Source: CAYQNU01 sp964419055
GTDB taxonomy: Bacteria > Bacteroidota > Bacteroidia > Flavobacteriales_D > Parvicellaceae
Length of the DNA stretch: 64,000 nucleotides
Direction of reading: 5' to 3'
NCBI GenBank assembly: GCA_964419055.1
Contig: CAYQNU010000009.1
Location: 1-64,000, forward strand
The notes under the pieces: generated by a model
What the model was told of the DNA's origin: nothing
The model's database searches: none
What the model saw: only the letters and a program-made list of their open reading frames with translations
Shown: one piece after another, positions 32,374 to 42,055 of the stretch
Numbering within the stretch: the stretch's first letter is position 1
Layout of the letters: each line of letters begins with the position of its first letter
Translations under genes and position numbers: made by a program

Positions 32374-32679
32374 TTAATATTTTCTCCAATGGTCTTTTAT
32401 CCATTTAAACATGTTGTTATCACCAGAAGTTGGTCCAAACCCAGACCAAGTATCTCTGTCATTTCCAAGTTCAAAAACTAAAACATGTTCTTGATCGAAA
32501 ATAGCAGTTACATTGTCACGCCAATATGAAGCTGATGTTTTTCCATTGCTATCTGAGATGAGCCAAGTATTGCTTAACCAGTGCCACCATCCAACTTTTT
32601 CATTATTAATAAACTTAACAAAATTATTTTCTTGTTCTTTTGTTGATTTATTGATACAGATAATAAAACGTTTCTTCAT
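32374..32679 (-). CDS. Small protein, possible Cas2/SinR-like ferredoxin fold
   Basis: 101 residues, Trp-rich. The order of predicted elements is strand (RFIICINK), helix (KEQENNFVKFIN), strand pair (WWHWLSNTWLIS), helix (SASYWRDNV), strand (EHVLVFELG). This is the beta-alpha-beta-beta-alpha-beta pattern of Cas2- and SinR-like proteins, and WWHWLSNTWLI is like the segment found there. No CRISPR array or Cas1 is nearby, so a CRISPR role is not implied. It starts 2 bp after the stop of the membrane protein gene at 32682-33110, so the two are cotranscribed. Confidence 0.5.
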   Translation of the reverse strand: MKKRFIICINKSTKEQENNFVKFINNEKVGWWHWLSNTWLISDSNGKTSASYWRDNVTAIFDQEHVLVFELGNDRDTWSGFGPTSGDNNMFKWIKDHWRKY

Positions 32680-32681
32680 AA

Positions 32682-33110
32682 TTAGTTCCCTCCTTCAGAT
32701 TGGTTAGATAAATCATTGTTACCAATTATTGTAGGAGATTCATTGTTAATTATACCTACAATGTTGTCACCTACAATTCCTTTTTCAATTGCCATTTTTT
32801 GTATAGAGTATTTTTCACTTCGCAATGCATCTCTGTCTTTGAATAGACAATAAACAAAAGCAAAAAAGAACAAGAGAATTGCGATACAAGTAATAATAGA
32901 AAATAAAATTATTATCCAGTTGGGAGCGTTTATTTTAACTAAAAGAATTAGTCCTCCAATAATTAGTGATAGAAACCATGATAATGGCTTAAGTATGGTA
33001 GATTTTGATCCACTTGCGTCAGATCTTTCAAAGAGTTCCTTTATGCCAGTTATTCCCATTTTTTCTTCTTGATATATGACTTTAATTGGTTTTAAATAAT
33101 ATAATTGCAC
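32682..33110 (-). CDS. Two-helix membrane protein of unknown function
   Basis: 142 residues. A basic and polar start (about 1-45) is followed by two helices (about 47-62 and 68-92) and a soluble C-terminal tail of about 50 residues. A second Met at residue 18 (MGITGIKEL, start 33059) may be the true start. No family recognised. It forms a tight pair with the small possible Cas2-fold gene downstream and shares its terminator. Confidence 0.58.
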   Translation of the reverse strand: MQLYYLKPIKVIYQEEKMGITGIKELFERSDASGSKSTILKPLSWFLSLIIGGLILLVKINAPNWIIILFSIITCIAILLFFFAFVYCLFKDRDALRSEKYSIQKMAIEKGIVGDNIVGIINNESPTIIGNNDLSNQSEGGN

Positions 33111-33233
33111 CTATTTGCGAGCCAACACAATGTAATTTAATGTTCAGCCACCATACAAAAGCATTTTTTTTCAAATTTACTAAAATTAATTAAAAATCAT
33201 AAAAAAAAGTCTTTATTTACCCATTATCAAAAT

Positions 33234-33269
33234 AAAAAACCTTCACAATATTCATTATGAAGGTTTTTT
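33234..33269. terminator. Bidirectional intrinsic terminator
   Basis: Arms 33234-33249 and 33254-33269 pair with one mismatch; loop ATTC. A-run and T-run ends make it functional either way. It is the terminator of the large secreted protein gene at 33291-38786. Its core resembles the terminator at 32309-32352. Confidence 0.75.
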
Positions 33270-33290
33270 AAATCAACGATTTATAACTGG

Positions 33291-36200
33291 TTATCTGAAC
33301 AAACTGATGGTTCCGTTAAATGATTTGTCGCTTACTTCGATCGTGTAGAAATAGGTGCCATTCGGTACCGGTTGCCCTACTGATGTGAAGCCATCCCATG
33401 TCAGGTTATTCCAAGTAGAGATGAACATCAATTGTCCCCAACGGTTGTAAATGCTCAACGTTACACATTCGGCAATTCTACCGGGTACTTCCACACGGTA
33501 AATGTCGTTTTCGCCATCACCATTCGGTGTAAATACGTTAGGGATATAAATGTCAAAATAATCATTGAATCCCAATGTGGTCAAACTGTAAGTCGTTTGG
33601 TCTACGCAACCAAATTGGTTGGTAACAGTCAAAGTACCTCCATACGTACCACTGAATCCATACGTATACGTAGGGTTTTCAAGGGTAGAAGTATCACCAT
33701 TTCCAAAGTTCCATAGGTAGCTCACTGCATCAACCGATTGGTTTTCAAAATTCACGTAACCACCGTCACATGCCACTATGATATCATAATTGAGTAAGGC
33801 TTGTGGTTTAGGGTTTACGGTTATCGTTACTTCATCTTGATCTTGGCAACCTGCCAAATCGGTAGCACTGATGGTATAGGTTGTAGTAACCAAAGGCGTT
33901 GCAATTGGATTGCTGATGTTAGGGGTTGATAAACCTGTAGCAGGCGTCCAAACAAATGCATTTCCGGGTGATCCAAATACGTTCAATTGCACTGAATCGT
34001 CCACACAAATGGTTTGATCAGGTACAGTTGTAATTCTAAACACATTTACAATTACTGAATCTGAACTGATACAACCATTTCCATCTGTCCCAACTACAGT
34101 ATATTGTATGGTAGTATCAGGTGTACTGTTCGGGTTAGCAATGTTAACATTGTCTAAGAACGTAGCAGGAGACCAAACATAATTCGTAGCACCTGTAGCA
34201 GTTAATCCCGTTACATCTCCCAAACAGATGTTTACATCATTTCCTGCACTCACCGTAGGTAAGTTATTTACTGTTACGGTTACGTTGTCGGTATTGACAC
34301 AACCGTTGGCATCCGTTCCACTTACCGTATACACTTGTGTAGTAGTTGGATTAGCTACTGGGTTAGCTATAGTTGTTGAAGACAAGTTAGTAGCAGGTGA
34401 CCACACATAACTTACTCCACCTGTTGCCGTTAGGGTAGTAGAAGCACCAATACAAATGGCGGTTGACGTTCCAGCATCAATAGTTGGTAATGGATTTACA
34501 GTAACCACTACATCATCGGTGTTTTCGCAACCGTTAGCATCTACACCTAACACCGAGTAGGTAATGGTAGAAGTAGTTGAGGAAACGGGATTTGCTATTG
34601 CCGTATTCGATAAATCAGTTGCGGGCGACCAAGTGTAACTCACCGCACCTGTAGCCAATAAAGGAGTGGTATTTCCAATACAAATAGCTACGTCATTTCC
34701 AGCTGAAACGTTTGGTAAATTATTTACCGTAATAAGCACATTATCGGTGTTGGTACAGCCATTACCATCCGTTCCAGTCACCGTGTAAGTAGTCGTAACC
34801 GTAGGTGTAGCAACAGGATTGTCAATAGTAGCATCATCCAAGGTAGATGCAGGTAACCAAGTATAAGAAGTTGCTCCCGAAGCTTGCAATTGAGTAGAAG
34901 CTCCCACACAAATGGCAGTTGGAGTACCGGCATCAACAGTAGGTAAGGTATTTACAAAAACAGTCACGTCATCTGTGTTTTCACAACCATTGGCATCTGT
35001 TCCTGTAACGGTATATACGGTTGTTGTGGTGGGTGTAGCAGTAGGATTAGTTACCGTTGTTGAAGACAAACTAGGGTTTGCATTCCACACATAACTTACT
35101 CCACCCGAAGCTAACAATCCGGTTGATTCGCCCACACAAATGGTTGAATCCGTTCCTGCTGAAATGATAGGTAAGTTATTTACAGTTACCGTAAATGTGG
35201 AGGTGTTTTCACAACCGTTGGCATCTGTTCCCGTTACTGTATATGTAGTGTTCACCGTTGGTGTAGCAATTGGATTAGCAATTACTTCACTCGACAACGT
35301 AGCATCTGCATTCCAACTATAAGAAACGCCTCCAGCAGCAGTTAAGGTGGTATTATCTCCAATACAAATAGCATTAGCACCCGTAATAGTGATAGTCGGT
35401 AGTGGATTAACAGTAATCACTACGCTATCAGAATTTTGACACGTATTAGCATCAATTCCTACTACAACATAGGTAGTTGTAACTGTTGGAGTAGCGGTTG
35501 GATTAGCAATAGTATTGTTATTCAACGTAGCACTAGGAGTCCACGTATACAATAATCCACCTGTAGCTAATAAGTTAGCCGAGTTATTGATACAAATACT
35601 TTGCGGATTGCCCGCATCTATAAGTGGTAAGGCATTTACGGTGACTTCTACCGTATCGGTATTCGTACAACCTAAGGCATCTGTTCCTTCCACAATGTAA
35701 GTGGTGGTAGCGGTAGGCGTAGCAATTGGATTACTAATAGTTAAACTAGAAAGAGTAGGGCTGGCTTGCCATACATACGAAACACCACCCGAAGCTTGCA
35801 ATAGAGTATCATCGCCCACACAGATGCTGACATCCGAACCGGCATTGATAACAGGAACTGGATTAACGGTTACTAAAACAGAATCTAAACCATTACATGT
35901 ATCGTTGTTGGTTACTAAATAAAACATAGTAGTAACGGTGGGAGTAGCAATGGGATTAGCTAACGTTGGGTCATTTAAAAATGCCGCAGGAGACCATAAA
36001 TAAATGGTGTTGGCACCAATTGATGAAGGATTTCCTCCAATGGTTACCGATTCACCTGGGCAAATAGTGGTATCTGTTCCTGCATCCGTTGGAACTGCTC
36101 CAAAAACCGTTACAAAAGTTGTATCAGAATTTACACAGCCATTAACGTCTGTAATGGTTAATACATATTCTGTATCTACCAACGGACTGAAAATAGGATT

Positions 36201-38786
36201 TAAAATATTGTCAGCAGAAAGACCTGTTGCTGGTGTCCAAAGGGGAGTTCCTAGACCTGTTCCATCTAACGTTTCTGTTGGTGTTGTAGTACCGTTTGTA
36301 GCACTGATACAAATTCCTTTATCTTCACCGGCACTCACTGTTGGCAAAGGATTAACGGTTACAATAACAGAATCCGTGGCTGAACAACCTAAGGCATCTG
36401 TTAAAGATAACACATAAGTAGTTGTAACGGTTGGTGTAGCAATAGGATTGGCAATAGATGCGTTATTTAATGTTGCAGTAGGCGTCCACGAATAGTTTAT
36501 ACCACCCGATCCATTTAATTGCGTATTTTCTCCAATACAAATGGCTACATCATTTCCAGCATTAGCTACTAAAGTAGGTGAAACGGTTACCGTTACAAAA
36601 GCTGTATCGGTACAGAAATTATTAAATCCAATCACTTGATAGGTAGTGGTGGTGGTGGGGCAAGCCGTTGGCGAGGCACTGGTGGTAGAATTTAATCCTG
36701 CACTGGGTGACCAAACGTAGGTAGTAGCGCCACTCACCGACAAAGAAGCACAATCACCTTCACAAATGGTGGTGTCGTTGGAAGTGGTTAAAATAACAAT
36801 GGGTTCCACATTTACAGTAACATCATCGGTATCCGTACAACCAAAAGCATCTTCTAAAAGAATAGTGTAGGTTGTGGTGTTGCTTGGTGAAGCTATTGGA
36901 TTCAAAATAGATGGATCACTCAATGTTGCGCTTGGCGACCATGTAATGGTTCCAGCTGTAGCTGTACCGTTTAATTGAGTAGTAGTGCTGGTACAAATAT
37001 TTACATCATTACCCGCATTTACTTGTGGGTCGTTTACGGTTACTTGAACAGTATCTGTTCCAAAACATCCGTTACCAATGTTGACAGTAAGCACATAATT
37101 GGTGGTTGTGGTAGGCGCAACAGTTGGAGATAAAGTGGTTCCACCACTAACTATTCCAACAGGTGTCCAAGAAACGGTAAAACCAGGATTGGCGGTAGTG
37201 GTACCTGCCAAAACAACAGAATTGCCAATACACAATTCCGTATCAACACCCGCATTTACTGTTGGTGCAGCCGTGGCTACTACCTCCAAATCAATGGGTT
37301 CTGAGTTACAACCAAATTGATTAGTAGCAGATACAGAAATATTATTTGACCCTATGGTGTTCCATTGAACCACTACACTGTTGTTGTTTTGCGAAATAAT
37401 TGTTCCACCCGTTACTGACCAATTGTAGGTTGCACCAGCAATTAGGTTGGTTGTATAGGTTTGAGGAGTATTTTGACAACTTACTTGAGTACCCGTAATT
37501 ATGGTTGGTGGAGCAACCGGATTGACGGTAATTTGAAAAACGTTATTAGCCGTTTTTGGCGGACAACCATTATCGGTGGCCGATGTTTGAAATTGATACG
37601 GAATGCTTTGAGCCTGACCACAGGCTGTAGTCCAACAAAATTCGGTACTTACATCTCCATTACCCGTCACTGGAGTGTTAATAGTAGCAGGTGGGTTTAC
37701 AAAGAGTGCATTAAAAATAGCACCTGTTGAAACCAACGTTATGTTACTGTTGTTATTTGGATCATCATAACCGAAATCAAAACACAACGTTTGTCCCTCT
37801 TCAATGGAATGTTGCGTAACGGTAGTTCCTTGAGTAGAACTTAAAACAGGAGCTGGGTTTACAGGGCAATTCAATACCAATAATTGTAAATCGCTTCGGG
37901 TAACACCGATTAAATTTCCGTTTCTAAATTCTCTGATTTCAACTGCCACAACGTAATTTCCTGCGGCAGTTGGAGTGTAGGTAGTTAAACCTGTTGAAGC
38001 GTTTATGGTAGAAGAACCAGCTGCACCAAAAGGAAGGGCTGTTGAAAATCCAGTAGCATAGGTTACTGTTGGCAATGTCCAACCTAATTGTGGGTTAGGT
38101 GGGCCTGGAGCAGGGTTAGTGGCATTTGAGAAACCATCATAAGGTGTTACAAAACTAAAGGTCAACAAATCACCATCAATATCGTATGCTGAGTTAAGAA
38201 TGGAAGTGGTTTCACCAGCACACAAAAAGGGAATAGGATCATTGGTGAATTTTGGTGAGTTATTAGGAATCAAGGGCGGTGGTATGTATGCGTGAAACGA
38301 CATAGATTCGTTAGGAACCAAGTTAGTAATGGCTGCATTTCTACAACATCTTTCATAAAACATGTGATAACCGTTGAAACTTACTGCCAAATCAACAAAA
38401 CCTTCATAAACTCCTTTTTTGATACAAGAACCTGCACCAATGGAACAACCACCTGGTAAGTTGGGAGTAATTAACGTTCCTCCCGGATTGGTCAACGTTA
38501 AATTGACACTGGTAATAAATGTTTTATCCGTTCCTCCCATAGGGTTGTTTTGAACATTGTGTTGGTAGATTCCAATGGGTTGAATATTGGTTTCTGGATC
38601 AGGGATTTGCGAGGCAGGTGTACAATCGGTATACGTTGTTAAAATAATTTTATAACGGTATAAATTCCCAAATTGACCAACGTATTCATACCCTAAATTA
38701 CCTCCAATTAAGTGGGAAGCAAAGGATTGAGTAGATACAAAAAGAAAGGATAAAAAGACTAAACTTGAATATAATATGTGTTTCAT
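33291..38786 (-). CDS. Giant repeat adhesin with gliding-motility (type B) T9SS C-terminal domain
   Basis: 1831 residues. Signal peptide to about residue 23. An N-terminal region of about 420 residues (SHLIGGNLGYEYVG start) is typical of these large Bacteroidota proteins. A PKD-like unit follows, then about 15 Ig-like repeats of close to 76 residues: AGxxxxICxGxxxxLxAxGxxxYxW...NPxATPTxTTTYxVxGxDxNGCxNTDxVxVTVNxLP. A PKD domain (YLWNFGNGDTS) precedes the C-terminal domain VFTPNGDGENDIYRV...YNRWGQLMF, the gliding motility-associated sorting domain. The protein is expected on the cell surface or released, as adhesin or scaffold. It begins 13 bp after the gene at 38800-41073. Confidence 0.92.
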   Translation of the reverse strand: MKHILYSSLVFLSFLFVSTQSFASHLIGGNLGYEYVGQFGNLYRYKIILTTYTDCTPASQIPDPETNIQPIGIYQHNVQNNPMGGTDKTFITSVNLTLTNPGGTLITPNLPGGCSIGAGSCIKKGVYEGFVDLAVSFNGYHMFYERCCRNAAITNLVPNESMSFHAYIPPPLIPNNSPKFTNDPIPFLCAGETTSILNSAYDIDGDLLTFSFVTPYDGFSNATNPAPGPPNPQLGWTLPTVTYATGFSTALPFGAAGSSTINASTGLTTYTPTAAGNYVVAVEIREFRNGNLIGVTRSDLQLLVLNCPVNPAPVLSSTQGTTVTQHSIEEGQTLCFDFGYDDPNNNSNITLVSTGAIFNALFVNPPATINTPVTGNGDVSTEFCWTTACGQAQSIPYQFQTSATDNGCPPKTANNVFQITVNPVAPPTIITGTQVSCQNTPQTYTTNLIAGATYNWSVTGGTIISQNNNSVVVQWNTIGSNNISVSATNQFGCNSEPIDLEVVATAAPTVNAGVDTELCIGNSVVLAGTTTANPGFTVSWTPVGIVSGGTTLSPTVAPTTTTNYVLTVNIGNGCFGTDTVQVTVNDPQVNAGNDVNICTSTTTQLNGTATAGTITWSPSATLSDPSILNPIASPSNTTTYTILLEDAFGCTDTDDVTVNVEPIVILTTSNDTTICEGDCASLSVSGATTYVWSPSAGLNSTTSASPTACPTTTTTYQVIGFNNFCTDTAFVTVTVSPTLVANAGNDVAICIGENTQLNGSGGINYSWTPTATLNNASIANPIATPTVTTTYVLSLTDALGCSATDSVIVTVNPLPTVSAGEDKGICISATNGTTTPTETLDGTGLGTPLWTPATGLSADNILNPIFSPLVDTEYVLTITDVNGCVNSDTTFVTVFGAVPTDAGTDTTICPGESVTIGGNPSSIGANTIYLWSPAAFLNDPTLANPIATPTVTTMFYLVTNNDTCNGLDSVLVTVNPVPVINAGSDVSICVGDDTLLQASGGVSYVWQASPTLSSLTISNPIATPTATTTYIVEGTDALGCTNTDTVEVTVNALPLIDAGNPQSICINNSANLLATGGLLYTWTPSATLNNNTIANPTATPTVTTTYVVVGIDANTCQNSDSVVITVNPLPTITITGANAICIGDNTTLTAAGGVSYSWNADATLSSEVIANPIATPTVNTTYTVTGTDANGCENTSTFTVTVNNLPIISAGTDSTICVGESTGLLASGGVSYVWNANPSLSSTTVTNPTATPTTTTVYTVTGTDANGCENTDDVTVFVNTLPTVDAGTPTAICVGASTQLQASGATSYTWLPASTLDDATIDNPVATPTVTTTYTVTGTDGNGCTNTDNVLITVNNLPNVSAGNDVAICIGNTTPLLATGAVSYTWSPATDLSNTAIANPVSSTTSTITYSVLGVDANGCENTDDVVVTVNPLPTIDAGTSTAICIGASTTLTATGGVSYVWSPATNLSSTTIANPVANPTTTQVYTVSGTDANGCVNTDNVTVTVNNLPTVSAGNDVNICLGDVTGLTATGATNYVWSPATFLDNVNIANPNSTPDTTIQYTVVGTDGNGCISSDSVIVNVFRITTVPDQTICVDDSVQLNVFGSPGNAFVWTPATGLSTPNISNPIATPLVTTTYTISATDLAGCQDQDEVTITVNPKPQALLNYDIIVACDGGYVNFENQSVDAVSYLWNFGNGDTSTLENPTYTYGFSGTYGGTLTVTNQFGCVDQTTYSLTTLGFNDYFDIYIPNVFTPNGDGENDIYRVEVPGRIAECVTLSIYNRWGQLMFISTWNNLTWDGFTSVGQPVPNGTYFYTIEVSDKSFNGTISLFR
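34450..37300 (-). repeat. Coding tandem repeat with about 228-bp period
   Basis: The Ig-like units of the adhesin recur at 228 bp, seen at nucleotide level in regular spacing of near-identical blocks (for example near 34228, 34912 and 35140). The units toward the C-terminus are most alike and exactly 76 codons long; those toward the N-terminus vary in length. This is an array that can change copy number by recombination. Limits are approximate. Confidence 0.7.
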
Positions 38787-38799
38787 AATGTGTGGTCGA

Positions 38800-41073
38800 T
38801 TATTTTATAATCAATTTTTGTGATGAAGAAATACCTTCGTTAGAAAGCAATTCTATAATATAAATACCTTTAGCTAAGTAAGCAACATCCAATTGAATCA
38901 ATTGATTAGTAGCAATTGGATTAGTTATGTAAACCAATTCACCAACTAAGTTGTATATCTTCAAGGTTTTAACTTCGGCAGGAGTGCGCACTGAAAATTG
39001 ACCTTCAGTAGGATTAGGGAATACGTCAAAAGCAACAGATGAACTTTCTTCAACCGAAATTGGTCCATTAATTTTCACACCGTAATCTTCAGTTTGACCT
39101 CTCAAATGATTACCGCAACCATCTATCATTCCTCCAACTTCATCACTTTGAACACGCATTCTCAAATAGGTGTCAAATGTAACTCCGGTGCTGGGAATGT
39201 TAACAGTTCCCGTTGGATTGAAGGCATTTAACTTAGTAAAGACCAATTCACTGGATTCAAAAGTTCCATTATTGTTAAAGTCGATGTACACTTTAGTATC
39301 TTGTTGATTCAACGTTCCTGTTCGCACTTCAATGGAATAATTTTGACCGTTGTTTACGGTAGTATTTTTTTCACACGAGTAATCTTGATATCCATCAATA
39401 GAACCTCCTGTAGAGTGATTGATGGTATTAAAAACCACTTTGTAAATTCCGTAACCACAACATTCACCCAGCGTTTGAGGTTCACATGTGGCATCTACCA
39501 AATCACTGCTTAAATCAACAGAAATAAAGTTGGTTTGAATCAACGTATCTTGCCCAAAACCGTTGATAGAAATGAGTTGAACGGTATAGGTTCCACTGGC
39601 TGTGTAGGTATGAGTTGGATTTTTTAAAACAGAAATACTACCGTCTCCAAATTGCCAAGCCCAAGCATTGGGAATGTTGGTAGATAAATCAGAGAAATGT
39701 ACCACACCATCACACGTTTTAATCACGTTGGATGTGAAATCAGTCACTGGAGGAGCGGCATTTTGCTCCACATAAACGGTATAATCTTCGGCCTGACCGT
39801 ATTCAGGATTTCCACAAGGAGTAGGGTCGGGACTCAAATCGTAGTCGGCAATTACACGCATACGCAATGGGGCATTTAGTGTGGCATTAGAAGGCACAAT
39901 TACCGAAGCTGTAGTACTGTTGGCACTGTTGCTTGCAGCAATTAATTCGTTGGTTGGGTGAAATACTCCATCATTATTCCAATCAATCCACGCTCTACAA
40001 TTGTGGAAGGTTGGAGAACTGTGTGCTGCTGTGAAAGTGTATGTGTAACCTGCAAAAACAGTAGTTTGGTCGCAAGTATAATCAGCATATCCAGTTGAAC
40101 CACCAGTAGATGTTTTATTAATGGTATTGAATGTTACGTTGGTTGGTCCAAAATTTAAACTTGTGTTTTGGGTATTAGGAATACACGCAGTAACAGGGAA
40201 ACCACCTGATAAATTAACTACGATATAATTGGTTTTTACTTCGGTATCAGTACCAAAAGCGTTGGTAGAGGTCAATGTCACCGTGTAGGTTCCAGAAGTG
40301 GTGTAAGTATGTGTTGGGTTTTGAGCCGTGCTTTGATTTCCATCACCAAAATCCCATAACCAAGACGTAGGAACAAAAGTAGAAGCATCGGTAAAGGCTA
40401 CAATTCCTGAACAAGTAGAAGTAGCACTTGCGTTGAAATTAGCTACTGGAGGTAAGTTGGGTGATTGCCATCCAAAACGCATATTGGGTCGGCCATCACT
40501 AATGCCCGAAGTTTGAGTAATTCCACAAACACCCGATTGATCTTGAAAATTGAACGCTACCGTGTTGCCTGTTGTGGTAGTAAAAAACATTGCGGCATTT
40601 TGAGTGAAATTAGTATTGTTGAAACACGTTTCAATCATCAGGTTTGAAGTACCATCCCAATAAAAAGGCGAACTAAAAGTGTGTGTGTTCCATCCGCTGA
40701 TGTCGGTGTACGAACTGGAAGTAAAAACCGTAGTTAAACCACCCACAAAGTTATCGTTGTTGTTCCAAGAATTTTTAGTAGTAGTACCTATTTTAATAGT
40801 GAAACCATCTAATGCTACTCCACCAATGGTAGCCACTTGAAAGGCTAAACTCTGAATATTACCCGCTGACATTCCTGCGTTGGTCAATTCTTGGGCTCTG
40901 ACAATGAGTTGATGTTTGGCACCAAAATACCAATTTCCGTAGGGAGCAGGGTAGGTGGTGGTGCTGTTAGTTTGCGTTCCTGTGCCAATGGTAATCAAGG
41001 TTTGAGCACTTAAAGAGCTCGAAAAAAACAAGGTAAAAAGTAATGAAATTAAAATGTATTTGGATGCATTCAT
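38800..41073 (-). CDS. Secreted PKD/GEVED protein with type A T9SS sorting domain
   Basis: 757 residues. Signal peptide to about residue 23 (SLSAQ). A beta-rich N-terminal domain follows, then PKD domain 1 (SWLWDFGDGNQSTAQNPTHTY, about 237-257), GEVED domain 1 (RAWIDWNNDGVFHP...YGQAEDYTV), PKD domain 2 (WAWQFGDGS) and GEVED domain 2 (KVYIDFNNNGTFE...RGQTEDYGV). The last 75 residues are a Por-type sorting domain (FDVFPNPTEGQFSV...LAKGIYIIELLSNEG). It is expected to be exported by type IX secretion and held at the surface. No catalytic domain is seen. It likely shares a transcript with the giant adhesin; its TACCTTTG box is at 41130-41137. Confidence 0.9.
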   Translation of the reverse strand: MNASKYILISLLFTLFFSSSLSAQTLITIGTGTQTNSTTTYPAPYGNWYFGAKHQLIVRAQELTNAGMSAGNIQSLAFQVATIGGVALDGFTIKIGTTTKNSWNNNDNFVGGLTTVFTSSSYTDISGWNTHTFSSPFYWDGTSNLMIETCFNNTNFTQNAAMFFTTTTGNTVAFNFQDQSGVCGITQTSGISDGRPNMRFGWQSPNLPPVANFNASATSTCSGIVAFTDASTFVPTSWLWDFGDGNQSTAQNPTHTYTTSGTYTVTLTSTNAFGTDTEVKTNYIVVNLSGGFPVTACIPNTQNTSLNFGPTNVTFNTINKTSTGGSTGYADYTCDQTTVFAGYTYTFTAAHSSPTFHNCRAWIDWNNDGVFHPTNELIAASNSANSTTASVIVPSNATLNAPLRMRVIADYDLSPDPTPCGNPEYGQAEDYTVYVEQNAAPPVTDFTSNVIKTCDGVVHFSDLSTNIPNAWAWQFGDGSISVLKNPTHTYTASGTYTVQLISINGFGQDTLIQTNFISVDLSSDLVDATCEPQTLGECCGYGIYKVVFNTINHSTGGSIDGYQDYSCEKNTTVNNGQNYSIEVRTGTLNQQDTKVYIDFNNNGTFESSELVFTKLNAFNPTGTVNIPSTGVTFDTYLRMRVQSDEVGGMIDGCGNHLRGQTEDYGVKINGPISVEESSSVAFDVFPNPTEGQFSVRTPAEVKTLKIYNLVGELVYITNPIATNQLIQLDVAYLAKGIYIIELLSNEGISSSQKLIIK

Positions 41074-41129
41074 GATTCAATGTATTAAGTAGGGTTATAG
41101 ACACCTATTGGTATCAATTAGTTGCTTGA

Positions 41130-41137
41130 CAAAGGTA
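41130..41137 (-). promoter_or_regulatory. Promoter -7 box (TACCTTTG) of the two-gene secreted-protein operon
   Basis: Minus-strand match to TAnnTTTG, 57 bp upstream of the 38800-41073 start codon. Confidence 0.5.
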
Positions 41138-41217
41138 TTATTTTATAATGAATTTTGGATTCCTAATTTTGAGGTATTGTTGGAATTAAATTACAGTTAG
41201 TATTGTTTTTTTTTTGA

Positions 41218-41610
41218 TTAGTTCCAATGAATTTGAATGGGCAAGGTAAAATAACAATCAACAGCTCGACCATTTTGCATTCCGGGTACCCATTTGGGCA
41301 TTAATTTTATTACTCTAATGACTTCCAAATTGAAATTCTCATGTATACCCTCTATCACTTGAATGTCATCAATGCTCCCATCTTTTTTAATAACAAATTT
41401 CACGTAGATTTTTCCTTGAATTTGGCTATCAGTATTTAACTGAGGTAAAACAAGGTTTTGATTTAAAAACTCAAAAAGTTTAGTTTGACCACCCGGAAAT
41501 TCGGGCAATACCTCAGTAAATTCATAAACAGTAGTTGCAGAATCTTTTTGAGAGAAAAGAGTAGAGTTAAAAAATAAAAATGCTATAAGATATATTAATT
41601 TCATAATCAC
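41218..41610 (-). CDS. TonB C-terminal-domain protein (paralogue 6)
   Basis: 130 residues. A signal peptide (to about 20) is followed almost at once by a TonB_C domain: PEFPGGQTKLFEFLNQN, then GKIYVKFVIKKDGSI and MPKWVPGMQNG. The domain normally contacts the TonB box of outer-membrane receptors. This protein has no Pro-rich stem and no recognisable ExbB-contacting anchor, so it should not work as a normal TonB. Last of five short paralogues in one operon, 4 bp after the previous gene. Confidence 0.85.
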   Translation of the reverse strand: MIMKLIYLIAFLFFNSTLFSQKDSATTVYEFTEVLPEFPGGQTKLFEFLNQNLVLPQLNTDSQIQGKIYVKFVIKKDGSIDDIQVIEGIHENFNLEVIRVIKLMPKWVPGMQNGRAVDCYFTLPIQIHWN

Positions 41611-41614
41611 TGTT

Positions 41615-42055
41615 TTATTCTAGTTGAAATTTTATAGGTAAGACAAAATTGCTTCGTACTGGTATGCCATTGTTGCTCGCGGGTGTCCAATTGGGCATAG
41701 AGTTGACTACTCTTAGTGCTTCATTATTTAAGTTTTTATCTATTCCTTTTAAAACCACAATATTTTCTATACTTCCATCTTTATTTATAGTAAATTGGAC
41801 AAAAACCTTCCCTTCTGCACATCCTAATGATGTGTATTTAACGTTTTGGTTCAAATATTCTTTTAATTTTTCAATACCACCTGGGAATTCAGCTTGAACT
41901 TCAGGCAAATCGAAAATTCTTAATGAATCCGGTATTTCAGGAAAGAGATAACATTCAATCTTTAATGTATCGTTGATCGTATTTTTTTGAGCTTGATATC
42001 CATTATTGCTCAAAATCCCTAAAATTATCAAAATGATACCTACATTTTTACTCAT
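41615..42055 (-). CDS. TonB C-terminal-domain protein (paralogue 5)
   Basis: 146 residues. Signal peptide to about 21, then a TonB_C domain (FPGGIEKLKEYLNQNV, GKVFVQFTINKDGSI, MPNWTPASNNG). It is the most diverged of the group: a Cys stands in CAEGKVFV where the others have an Ile- or Gln-Gly. The start codon overlaps the previous gene's stop by 4 bp (ATGA type), so translation is coupled. Confidence 0.84.
   Translation of the reverse strand: MSKNVGIILIILGILSNNGYQAQKNTINDTLKIECYLFPEIPDSLRIFDLPEVQAEFPGGIEKLKEYLNQNVKYTSLGCAEGKVFVQFTINKDGSIENIVVLKGIDKNLNNEALRVVNSMPNWTPASNNGIPVRSNFVLPIKFQLE

Noticed and set aside
32374..32679. CRISPR Cas2 assignment for the 101-residue protein
   Set aside because: Only a fold-like pattern is seen; there is no Cas1, other Cas gene or array, so the name would mislead.
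34228..37320. A series of plus-strand ORFs of about 60-140 codons opposite the giant adhesin, regularly spaced
   Set aside because: Their spacing (multiples of 228 bp) only mirrors the adhesin's repeats; composition is Val/Thr-rich by antisense reading and no start context or domain is seen.
33400..38000. CRISPR-like regular repetition
   Set aside because: Period of 228 bp is in frame and encodes Ig-like domains; no short direct repeats with unique spacers occur anywhere in the window.
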